From Clostridia bacterium (lineage in GTDB: Bacteria; Bacillota; Clostridia; Lachnospirales; Lachnospiraceae): 33,611 bases of DNA. Positions 19,261 through 28,200 of the stretch are shown piece by piece; position 1 is the first letter of the stretch, and each line of letters opens with the position of its first letter. The DNA is taken from positions 1 through 33,611 of the forward strand of contig JAQYGS010000003.1 of NCBI GenBank assembly GCA_028722515.1, read 5' to 3'. Position numbers and translations under genes: made by a program. The notes under the pieces are model-generated. The model had not been told where the DNA came from. It was given only the letters and a program-made list of their open reading frames with translations, and ran no database searches.

Positions 19261-19452
19261 AAGATGTTGGGGTCAAAAGATGCCATACGGATTGTTCCGT
19301 GCTTTGCACTCCCACAATCCTGCCCCGAATTCGGATATCGCGGGACTTACGTCCCGCTTTTATCCTCATTTGGGGCGGGTCAACAAGTCATAAAACCACT
19401 TATGTGCAAGCACACAGTGGTTTATGACCTTTTGACCCTGGCATCATAATAA
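19256..19452. repeat. MITE-like / structured palindromic element with terminal inverted repeats and 7-bp flanking direct repeats
   Basis: Flanking ATAATAA at 19256-19262 and 19446-19452; TIR GATGTTGGGGTCAAAAG (19263-19279) vs CTTTTGACCCTGGCATC (19429-19445); internal hairpins 19289-19320, 19322-19376 and 19377-19438. Confidence 0.7.
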
Positions 19453-19480
19453 ATAAAAATTATCTGTTGTGGGAGGAAAA

Positions 19481-20038
19481 ATGAAGAAAGAACTGTTTTC
19501 AATACCAAATTTAATGGGTTATTTCCGTATACTTATGCTGCCTGTATTTCTTGTATGCTACCACCGGGCAGAAACACCGAAAGATTTCGTATTTACTTTC
19601 CTGATTCTTGGGGTTATTTTCCTGTCTGATGCATTGGATGGGTACGTTGCAAGGAAATATAATATGGTAACAAACTTCGGGAAAATTCTGGATCCGGTAG
19701 CAGATAAGCTGGTTCAGGGCACGCTGGCACTGGCTGTTGCATCCAGACATCCGTTAATGAAAGTATTTTTCCTTGTCTTTATCATAAAAGAAGCCTATAT
19801 GGCTATTATGGGCTTATATCTGATCAAAGCCAAAAGTTCATTGAACGGAGCTCAGTGGTTTGGTAAGATATGCACCGCCGTAATAGACATAGGCGTACTT
19901 ATTTTATTGTTCATACCCCAAATGCCGGAAACCATCAGTAATGCCATAATTATTCTCATGCTTATAACAGAACTGTTCGTAACTATAAAATATATAATAT
20001 TCCATGTAAATATCATCAGGAAAAAATCTGAGCTTTAA
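19481..20038 (+). CDS. CDP-alcohol phosphatidyltransferase (PgsA-like)
   Basis: LSDALDGYVARKYNMVTNFGKILDPVADKL matches the CDP-OH-P motif DGxxAR-x8-G-x3-D-x3-D; TM-rich. Confidence 0.92.
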   Translation: MKKELFSIPNLMGYFRILMLPVFLVCYHRAETPKDFVFTFLILGVIFLSDALDGYVARKYNMVTNFGKILDPVADKLVQGTLALAVASRHPLMKVFFLVFIIKEAYMAIMGLYLIKAKSSLNGAQWFGKICTAVIDIGVLILLFIPQMPETISNAIIILMLITELFVTIKYIIFHVNIIRKKSEL

Positions 20039-20748
20039 TTTATAATCTTATTCAGCCTGCTGAAATCCTTTAGGGCTTTTCTGCCAATGGCAAAGATCTT
20101 CTTCATATTAATGGAATTGACTCCGCCCTGGCGGGGTCTGAAGGTAATGGGCAGATACTTGATCTTACAGTTTTTCTTTTTGTATATCACAGAAAGAAAT
20201 ACATTGGATAGATTAAAGTCCACCGGGATCAGACTGATATACTTTTTCAGAGTATCTGTTCTCATCAGCCGGTACGGCGTATTGGCATCTGTCAGGCTGA
20301 CCCTGAAGCAGAGTCTGATAACAAGCTTCAGTGTCTTAGTCACAACAATTCTTGAAAATCCGTCCTGTCTGTTTTTTCTCCATCCAATCACCATATCATA
20401 TTGATCTCTCAGTTTCCAGAAAGGTTCAAATTCTTCCGGAAGAGTCTGTCCATCTGAATCCGTCTGAAAAACATAGTCAGCTCCATGTACCAGAGCATAA
20501 TGATAACCATACAGAACAGTGGCTCCATGGCCTCCGTTTGGTTTAGTAAGCGGCATAAAAAGGGGTCTTGTCCGGGCATATTCTTTCATTTTATCATAAG
20601 TAGAATCCCTGCTTCCGTCATCGATGATCACGAGACGGGACTTTCCACCGCCGTTATGTTTCTCCACAACCGGATACCAGTCCTTGATCACCTGTTCAAT
20701 GTTGTCCTGTTCATTGTAGGCAGGGATAACTATGTATAAACTGTCCAT
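20035..20748 (-). CDS. Glycosyltransferase family 2
   Basis: MDSLYIVIPAYNEQDNIEQVIKDW, VIIDDGSRDST, DYVFQTDSDGQTLPEEF. Confidence 0.9.
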   Translation of the reverse strand: MDSLYIVIPAYNEQDNIEQVIKDWYPVVEKHNGGGKSRLVIIDDGSRDSTYDKMKEYARTRPLFMPLTKPNGGHGATVLYGYHYALVHGADYVFQTDSDGQTLPEEFEPFWKLRDQYDMVIGWRKNRQDGFSRIVVTKTLKLVIRLCFRVSLTDANTPYRLMRTDTLKKYISLIPVDFNLSNVFLSVIYKKKNCKIKYLPITFRPRQGGVNSINMKKIFAIGRKALKDFSRLNKIIN

Positions 20749-20820
20749 AGTTGGCGCCTCCTTAATTGTCTTATGTCTATTATTATACCACAGTCGAAAT
20801 AAGAATAGTATCATAAAAAT

Positions 20821-20852
20821 ACTCCGGGAGTGCTTAAGCTTTCTCCCGGAGT
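20821..20852 (-). terminator. Rho-independent terminator (possibly bidirectional)
   Basis: ACTCCGGGAG...CTCCCGGAGT; T-runs on both sides. Confidence 0.8.
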
Positions 20853-20857
20853 GTTTT

Positions 20858-21385
20858 TTATTCTTTCTCTTTTTCCGTTTCCTTTGTTTCTTCTAACTTC
20901 TGGACATTGGAAATCTTCACCTTATGATCATACCATTTGCCTTTTTTTCCTACAAGGGCAACATCAAATTCTTCATCAATGGCAGGAACCGGAATATCAA
21001 ATCCATACACTTCCTCTGTGGTTCCATCACTGTAGGTAACTGTATCCGTTGTAGGTTCAAGAAGTTCTGCTCCTTCTTTCTTTGCATCTTCTGCTTTTCC
21101 CACAAACAGATTCAGGATTCCCTTGGATGCAAGACTCACATGAATAGTCATCTTGCCATCTTTTACAGTTAATGTTCCCTTTCCATCATTGGCTTCACTT
21201 ACATGGAACATTCCACTGTCTGTATCAAAACTGACACTGTAAGTTCCATCTTCCAGGAGATTATCTTCAGACTCTGACGGCTTCTCCGTTGCCATAGGAG
21301 TAACAAGAGTATTCTGTGCAAAAACCGTACAGTTTCCTAACATAATAGCCAAAACAGATAACATAGCAACAATAGAACGTTTCAT
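20858..21385 (-). CDS. Secreted protein with NEAT-like sequence pattern (hypothetical)
   Basis: Signal peptide MKRSIVAMLSVLAIMLGNCTVFA; DGTYSVSFDT...GTLTVKDGKMTIHVSL...YGFDIPVPAIDEEFDVALV...WYDHKVKISN pattern resembles NEAT beta-sandwich domains; 21 nt from the upstream cbiK-like gene. Confidence 0.6.
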   Translation of the reverse strand: MKRSIVAMLSVLAIMLGNCTVFAQNTLVTPMATEKPSESEDNLLEDGTYSVSFDTDSGMFHVSEANDGKGTLTVKDGKMTIHVSLASKGILNLFVGKAEDAKKEGAELLEPTTDTVTYSDGTTEEVYGFDIPVPAIDEEFDVALVGKKGKWYDHKVKISNVQKLEETKETEKEKE

Positions 21386-21406
21386 GATTCTACTCTCTCC
21401 TTTAAA

Positions 21407-22639
21407 TTATTCTGCTGCTTCTGTTCCAAGAGAATCGATGGCTGCTTTTGTATGATCTACATAAATCTGTTTCACAGCATCAATTCTGCCAAGACCTGCA
21501 ATCTGAGCATCTACACTGTCAAAATTTCCAGATGCTATGAACAGGCTCTTCCATGAATCTTCCTCATCCCCTGCCATATCGTTGTTTGCATGATCACCTG
21601 CTACTACCATAAGGGGACGAAGAATTACTTTCTTATACCCTGCCTCTTTAACCTTATCAATAACAGCTTCACAGGAAGTATCTTCCGGTTTTCCTTCAAC
21701 AGTTCCTACAAATACATTCTTATATCCCAGTTCGTCCATCTGTGACTGCATCTGGTTGTAAGTAATGGCTGCTTTATGAGAAGTACCATGACCCATAAAT
21801 ACAAAGGCAGTGCCATCAGCTTCTGCTGCATCCAGACTGTCATAACCTGCTTCTTTTACAGCCTCATCTGTAATATCAACTGCCACAGCTTCCTTATCTT
21901 CATTTACAGTTGTCTGGTCTTCTCCAACTTCACCAAGGAGCGGCTCTGCAATTGCAATGGATTCAAATTTATCCTGATATTCATCAATAGCAGCCTTCAT
22001 TTCATCATATTCTGCCCCATGCATCAGATGTGTAGGCTGAACTACAAGATTCTTTACTCCATTTTCAACTGCACGGTCAAGTGCCTGCTGCATATTGTCA
22101 ATTTTTTCCTCATCTCTGGCCTGAATGTGATTGATGATGATCTGAGCTGTAAATGCTCTTCTTACTGACCAGTCCGGATATGCTTCCTGAAGAGCATCCT
22201 CTATACCTTTAATATCCTCAACACGGCTGTCATTAAAGGATGTACCAAAGCTTACCACAAGAAGCTCATTCTCACCGATCTCATCTGCGTTACGTGGATC
22301 ATCTTTGGAAGCATCGCCTGTATCACGTCCAAAGTATTCAGGACTTGCTTCTTCGCCTTCAACCAGTTCCTTCTGAGCATCTGTCAGCTGATTCCAGGCC
22401 TCTTTGGCTGCAGTACAGTCATCATCTGTTGTATCTGTTCTCTCCTGAACATAAATCTTATCAATAAGGGCTGCCACATTATCTGCTGCCGCCTGATCAT
22501 CAGATACCTCTGCAGCTTCTGTTGTCTCTTCTGCCGCCTCTGTGGTTTCCTCTGCCATAACCAGGGAACCAGTTGCTGCAGTCATCCCGCAGGTCATAGA
22601 TACTGCCAGTAATACAGCTAACATTGTTTTTCTTTTCAT
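21407..22639 (-). CDS. Exported CbiK-type sirohydrochlorin cobaltochelatase
   Basis: Signal peptide, then ELLVVSFGTSFNDSRVEDIKGIEDALQEAYPDWSVRRAFTAQIII, PTHLMHGAEYDEM, VFMGHGTSHKA; cobalamin riboswitch upstream. Confidence 0.9.
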   Translation of the reverse strand: MKRKTMLAVLLAVSMTCGMTAATGSLVMAEETTEAAEETTEAAEVSDDQAAADNVAALIDKIYVQERTDTTDDDCTAAKEAWNQLTDAQKELVEGEEASPEYFGRDTGDASKDDPRNADEIGENELLVVSFGTSFNDSRVEDIKGIEDALQEAYPDWSVRRAFTAQIIINHIQARDEEKIDNMQQALDRAVENGVKNLVVQPTHLMHGAEYDEMKAAIDEYQDKFESIAIAEPLLGEVGEDQTTVNEDKEAVAVDITDEAVKEAGYDSLDAAEADGTAFVFMGHGTSHKAAITYNQMQSQMDELGYKNVFVGTVEGKPEDTSCEAVIDKVKEAGYKKVILRPLMVVAGDHANNDMAGDEEDSWKSLFIASGNFDSVDAQIAGLGRIDAVKQIYVDHTKAAIDSLGTEAAE

Positions 22640-22690
22640 TGCTTTTATCCTCTTTTTCTTATATATTTCCGGATGTTAATATGCAAAAAA

Positions 22691-22712
22691 GCGGCTGCAT
22701 CTCTGCAGCCGC
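22691..22712 (-). terminator. Intrinsic terminator of the cobalamin riboswitch expression platform
   Basis: GCGGCTGCA-TCTC-TGCAGCCGC followed on the minus strand by TTTTTT, between aptamer and ORF. Confidence 0.85.
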
Positions 22713-22809
22713 CGACATTCCCATACATACACGGTCTTTGTGTAACAAACGAAATTATATAAGCACTATGTATTGTTATGAGAATAAAGGTCATGTATTC
22801 CGCAGACCA

Positions 22810-22990
22810 TGAATTCCACGCCAAGGCAGTTCTCCTGACTTTGTTCAACGTCTCTCTTCCTTCCCGGTTACCCAGTGGTTTTAAGAGAAACTCCCATACA
22901 CAGTGACGGTATCGTTCCGGATTCTCACCGGATTCTCTTTTGCACGCCATTATAATGACGTAACCTTTGCGTTATAACTATTGCACATAT
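22810..22990 (-). ncRNA. Cobalamin riboswitch aptamer
   Basis: Minus strand: AAGAGAATCCGGTGAGAATCCGGAACGATACCGTCACTGTG...CCACTGGGTAACCGGGAAGG...GTCAGGAGAACTGCC (B12 box-like). Confidence 0.92.
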
Positions 22991-23046
22991 TCGATTCGGA
23001 TATTATCCTTTTACCACAAAAACAAGTATATGTCAAGATAAAACAA

Positions 23047-23547
23047 TTATTTTATTTCCGCCTTAAGTTTCATCAGAGCCCTGGTATGCATACGCTTAAT
23101 ACGTCCATAGGGAATATTCATATCTGAAGCAATGCTGCAAAGGGATCTTTCTTCATAATAATGAAGAATGATCAGATCCCGTTCCTCCTGGCTTAATTTC
23201 ATAAGAGCCTGAAGCAGCATCTCCTGTACTTCTTCCGAAATTATATTTTCCAGAATATCCAGTTCATCCTGAACAGGCTCATCAATCTCTTCCAGATCTG
23301 TATGCCTATGATGTGTGCGGTAAAAATCAATTACTGCATTCCTGGCAATGGTATAGATCCAGGTAGAAACTGATGCTTTCTGTGAATTAAAGGTATCCCA
23401 TTTATTACAGATCTTAATAAACACTTGATGAGTCAGATCTTCTGCATCTTCTTTACTGAAAATTTTATTATATATATATCCGTAAATTCTGGGATAATAT
23501 TCCTGATATAATTTTTCTATTTCAGTTTTTGTGTCAGTCTGCTTCAT
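23047..23547 (-). CDS. ECF-type RNA polymerase sigma-70 factor
   Basis: Region 2: YYPRIYGYIYNKIFSKEDAEDLTHQVFIKICNKWDTF; region 4: LMKLSQEERDLIILHYYEERSLCSIASDMNIPYGRIKRMHTRALMKLK. Confidence 0.92.
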   Translation of the reverse strand: MKQTDTKTEIEKLYQEYYPRIYGYIYNKIFSKEDAEDLTHQVFIKICNKWDTFNSQKASVSTWIYTIARNAVIDFYRTHHRHTDLEEIDEPVQDELDILENIISEEVQEMLLQALMKLSQEERDLIILHYYEERSLCSIASDMNIPYGRIKRMHTRALMKLKAEIK

Positions 23548-23578
23548 ATTTTTCTCTCCTGGAATAAAATTTTGAAGC

Positions 23579-23611
23579 ATTATATCATACCCTTTGTAAC
23601 CAAACCGTAAC
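23579..23611 (-). promoter_or_regulatory. Promoter of the sigma factor gene (motif copy A)
   Basis: Minus strand GTTACGGTTTGGTTACAAAGGGTATGATATAAT; extended -10 TGATATAAT; 28/33 identical to 28694-28726. Confidence 0.75.
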
Positions 23612-23625
23612 TCAAAAGCCAGATT

Positions 23626-23817
23626 TTAAATTTCTTTAATACCCGGATTCTTCTTTTTTTCCATATCCATATCGCCGGCAGCATTTACATATTTAAGCTC
23701 ATCATCCGATATACATTCTCCATAACGTTTCTCTGTCTGTATGATCAGTTTCTCAAGCTCTGCATTGGGAATAAAGCGCTGAAAATCAAAAATATTTTTC
23801 AGAAATCTTTCCATCAC
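23626..23817 (-). CDS. Small protein (63 aa) with RiPP-leader-like motif, hypothetical
   Basis: MMERFLKNIFDFQRFIPNAELEKLIIQTEKRYGECISDDELKYVNAAGDMDMEKKKNPGIKEI; located between the MATE gene and the sigma factor gene. Confidence 0.5.
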   Translation of the reverse strand: MMERFLKNIFDFQRFIPNAELEKLIIQTEKRYGECISDDELKYVNAAGDMDMEKKKNPGIKEI

Positions 23818-23902
23818 CCATAATCCTCCCTCTTCTTTTTATCGTAAGAGCTTAACTTTCTGTTCTTTTATACGAATAAGGCAGGAAAATGGCCGCTTTT
23901 GA

Positions 23903-25231
23903 TCATAAATTATATCTTTTTTTATTAAACAGTGTGACTGTGACCGTCACAAGAATGGACAGTATTTCTGACAGTACCAGGGAAAACCATACACCATCAA
24001 GTCCCCATATCTTTGAACAGGTAAACACGCATATTACCGGACATATAAGTGTTCTGACCACAGACAGGGATGCGGATATCAGTCCATTGTTTAAAGCTGT
24101 AAACAAGGATGAGCCAAAGAAGTTCAGTCCTGTAAAAATATAAGAAAGGGCATAGATTCTGAAACCATGTATAGCCAGCTCCTTTGCAGCCTGATCATAT
24201 CCAAGAAATGTGGAAACAAAGAATCCGGAAAACGCATAGGATACCACAAGGATCAAGAGAGAATAACCACCTATGATAATCAGGCTTTTGTGGAAAAGTC
24301 CCTTTAACTCATCTGTATTCTGAGCGCCGTAGTGATATCCGATAACCGGAACAATCGCTATATTATATCCCATAAAAATGCAGGCAAAAAGCAGAGTAAT
24401 ATAGAGAATCACCCCATACGCATCCACACCTACTTCTCCCGCCATTTTCAGAAGAATAAAGTTATACAGAGAGCTTACAACAGAAGTTGTAATGTTCATA
24501 ATCATCTCTGAAGAGCCATTCCCACATACCTTAAGGATAGCCCGGGGCATCATTCTGGCACGTACCAGTTTCAGGGTTGTTTTTTTACTGCGGAGGAAAT
24601 AAAGCAAAGGCCCTACTCCTCCTACAACCTGGCCAAGTACGGAAGCAACTCCTGCTCCAACAACACCCCATTTAAACACACATACAAATAATGCATCCAA
24701 AGCAATATTAGTGATACCGGCCATCATAGTAAAGACAAATGCCATAGCCGACTGGTCAGCTGCCACAAAAAATTCCTGGAATTCATACTGCATAACAAAT
24801 ACCGGAATTCCAGCAAGCATAATCACACCATATATAACACCCAGCTCCAGCATCTCTCCGGATGCCCCCTGGCTTACCAGGAAAGGCCTGGTAAACACAG
24901 CAGCTATAATGGCAATTACGATTCCCAGAATTACCGAAAAAAGAACAAGGGAAGAGAATACCTGATTTGCTTCTTCTTTTTTATTTTCGCCCAGCATCTT
25001 ACTCACAAGTGCATTTCCACCTGAACCGATCATAAACCCAAAGGACGGAAAAATCAGAATATAGGGATTGATCATATTTACTGCAGCAAAAGCAGTAGTT
25101 CCGCAGAAATTGGAAATAAACAGTCCGTCAACCAATGCATATGTAGAACAGAGTATAATGGTAATAATAGGGATTAAGGTAAATTTAAACAGCTTTTTCA
25201 GTGTAAAATGTTCTGAGATCTGTATATTCAT
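23903..25231 (-). CDS. MATE-family efflux transporter
   Basis: About 12 TM segments; PIITIILCSTYALVDGLFISNFCGTTAFAAVNMINPYILIFPSFGFMIGSGGNALVSKMLGEN. Confidence 0.92.
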   Translation of the reverse strand: MNIQISEHFTLKKLFKFTLIPIITIILCSTYALVDGLFISNFCGTTAFAAVNMINPYILIFPSFGFMIGSGGNALVSKMLGENKKEEANQVFSSLVLFSVILGIVIAIIAAVFTRPFLVSQGASGEMLELGVIYGVIMLAGIPVFVMQYEFQEFFVAADQSAMAFVFTMMAGITNIALDALFVCVFKWGVVGAGVASVLGQVVGGVGPLLYFLRSKKTTLKLVRARMMPRAILKVCGNGSSEMIMNITTSVVSSLYNFILLKMAGEVGVDAYGVILYITLLFACIFMGYNIAIVPVIGYHYGAQNTDELKGLFHKSLIIIGGYSLLILVVSYAFSGFFVSTFLGYDQAAKELAIHGFRIYALSYIFTGLNFFGSSLFTALNNGLISASLSVVRTLICPVICVFTCSKIWGLDGVWFSLVLSEILSILVTVTVTLFNKKRYNL

Positions 25232-25257
25232 AATCTTCTCCTTTAGTATTCATTCTG

Positions 25258-28200
25258 TTACTGTTCTTTGAGTGCAAGTATGGTTTTCATATCATCTGTT
25301 TCCAGCGCAATATTTAACATATGGTTGATATCCTCCAGCAGAGCATGCATTTTCTCTTCTGAATAAAGTTCTCCATGGTAATCCAGCACCCATCTGATAC
25401 CGGAAGGTGTTTCTTCTGCCTGAAAAACAGCAAGAGAATCTGAAGGCTGATTATCCTCCAGGAAGGTACCCTTTGCAACCGTACCTCCTATTTCAAAAGT
25501 GTCCTCATCCAGAGGCTGATAAATGTACGCTGAAGATAATATATCCATACATTTCTCAGAAAGTTGAATCAGCGGCATTGTGGGGAATATCATAAGATCC
25601 ATGATCTCTTTCTGAAATTCCTGTAAATATTTACTGAAAGAATCATAATCTCCCACATAACAGTATGCCATCAGTGTAGTAGCAATATATCCAAATGTAT
25701 CTTTCAGCTGAGAAGAATTTCTGCCATTATAGCCAAAAATATATGCAGAATTGCTATGCTGACAATATTTCGTAAAAGCCATTCCCAGAAGACCGGCCAT
25801 AAGAATATTAGGACTTACTCTGTTTTTCTTACAATACTCCTGAATTTTCTCCATAGATGCATCCAGATCACAGATACACCTCTTTGGTACAAATTCCTTT
25901 CCCTGAAGATCAAAAGGAATCATTCCGGGTCTTTCTATCCTTTCCATGTATTTCATGTACATCTGAGTACATTTTTCTCCTGCAGGTGTATTCCAGAACT
26001 CTGCCAGATCTTCTCCCAGCTCAAACATGGTATAACTTTCCGAAGTCAGTTCTTTTCCATCATATGCTTTACCAATATCCTCTGCTACAATACCTATAGA
26101 CCGGCCATCAGAATTTAAATGACTGAAATCTGTAAAAAGAAACTTCCTCTTTCCTGTTTCAATGATCTCAAAACAGAAAAGCCATTTATCCATAGGGCCA
26201 ATAGTTTTACTCAGATGCTTAGATTCCTCATCAAAGGTTTCATCATCCATATGAATGACCTTTATTTCATAGTCCCTGTAATCGTCCTGTGGAATCTGAT
26301 ATACAGCATGATCTTCTCCCATTTCCATTCTCATAGTAAGCCCTGGATGCGCTTCCATAGTCTTATAGATTGCTTCTTTCAGTCTCTCATTATCAATGGA
26401 CAGGTCCAATTGATAAAGAGTAGGCATATTTAAATTTGTTCCTTTTTGAAGCATTTCATAGAAAGTTGCAGTCTGGATCATAGTTGCAGGATATCTGTCT
26501 TTCTTTTCAAAAGTTTTCAGTTTCGGAGCATTTTTTACAAATTCTTCCAGTTTAAGAATATCTGTATGGTCATAAATATCTGCCACATTAATTCCAATAT
26601 TAAATTCATCACCGATCATAGATATAAGCAGCATAATGTCCAGGGATGAAACTCCCAGTTCCAGAAGGTTAGTGGTAATGCCTACTTTTCTGTCAGGAAG
26701 AACATTCTCAACAATTTCCACCAGTTTCTTCTGAACCTCTGTTTCAGGAGGAACAATTTCTTTTTCTTTGATCACAGGTCTGGGAAGAGCTTTCCTGTCT
26801 ACCTTCTGATTAGCAGTCATGGGCATTTCATCCATTCTCATCCAGATATCAGGCATCATGTAATGGGCCAGATGCTCATGGGCAAATTCATGCACTTCTT
26901 CTTCCGTAACAAAGGCCTCACATGCGTAATAAAGGCAAAGATATCTGTTATCGATCACTGCTGCAGTACAGATATTCATTCCCCGCATGGAAGACATAGC
27001 TGCTTCCACCTCACCAAGCTCAATTCTTAAGCCCCTGAGTTTTACCTGATTGTCCCTTCTTCCAAGATATTCTATTTCATCATTTTCATTGATACGGACA
27101 ATATCTCCGCTCTTGTAGCCTCTCATTCCGCCATACTCAATGAATACATCATTTGTCTTTTCAGGAAGGTTAATATAACCACGTCCCACGCCCCTGCCAC
27201 AGATCAGAAGTTCTCCTTTTTCTCCTTTTGGCACTTCTTTATTGTTTTCATCAATTACAAATACATAAACATTTGCATTAGGTACGCCAATGGTAACACA
27301 ATCCTCACTGTCAATCACTTTCATAGTACAGCTGATGGTGGCTTCTGTAGGACCATACCCATTCATAATCATTACATCTGGATTGTATTCCCTGATCCTG
27401 GTATACAAAGTTCCTGGGAAAGCTTCCGCGCCAAGATCAAGAACCTTCATTCTTCCAAATGCATCTTTCACTTTAGGAAGCTTCAGCAGACCGGACAGAT
27501 AGCTTGGAGTCACACACATAGCATCCACCTTATTTTTCTCCAGGAAATCGATCATCAGATTGGGATTCATGATTTCATCGTCCAGAGCATAGGCTACCGT
27601 ATTTCCGCTGATAAGAGGAATATACTCTTCCATCACAGACACGTCGAAGGTCATCTGGGCCATGGCCAGGCACACAGTTCCCCGTTCATATAATCCCATA
27701 AGCTCATAATTTTTTTCACTGGGATGAAGAAAATTGGAGAGATTTCCATGTTCGATCATTACGCCCTTGGGATTTCCTGTGGAACCGGAAGTATAAATAC
27801 AATAACAAAGATCATTTTCCTGTATATCCACATCTGGATTATCCTTATCCGGGCAGCTTAACAGATCCTCGATAAACTGTGGCCTTTTCTGCAGCTCGTC
27901 CACAAAAAGCTCAAGTCTGTCGTATACGATCTTTCTTGTGGAAATAATCTGTTTACAGGAAGCATCCTGGAAAATATATTTAATTCTTACATCTGGATAC
28001 TGGGTGTTGACAATGGTATAGGCCGCACCGGCTTTTAATACCCCAAGAGTTGCCACATAAGTACTGATGCCTCTCTCCAGCATAATGCATACCACATCCT
28101 CCGCGCCAACTCCCAGATAGATCAGGGAATGAGCAACACGGTTGGCAGCTTCATTTAATTCTCTGTAAGTGTAAGAGCCCTGAGAACTTACCACTGCAAG

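Noticed and set aside
22645-22950. 101-aa minus-strand ORF (MACKRESGENPERYRHCVWEF...)
   Set aside because: It is a chance translation through the cobalamin riboswitch aptamer and terminator.
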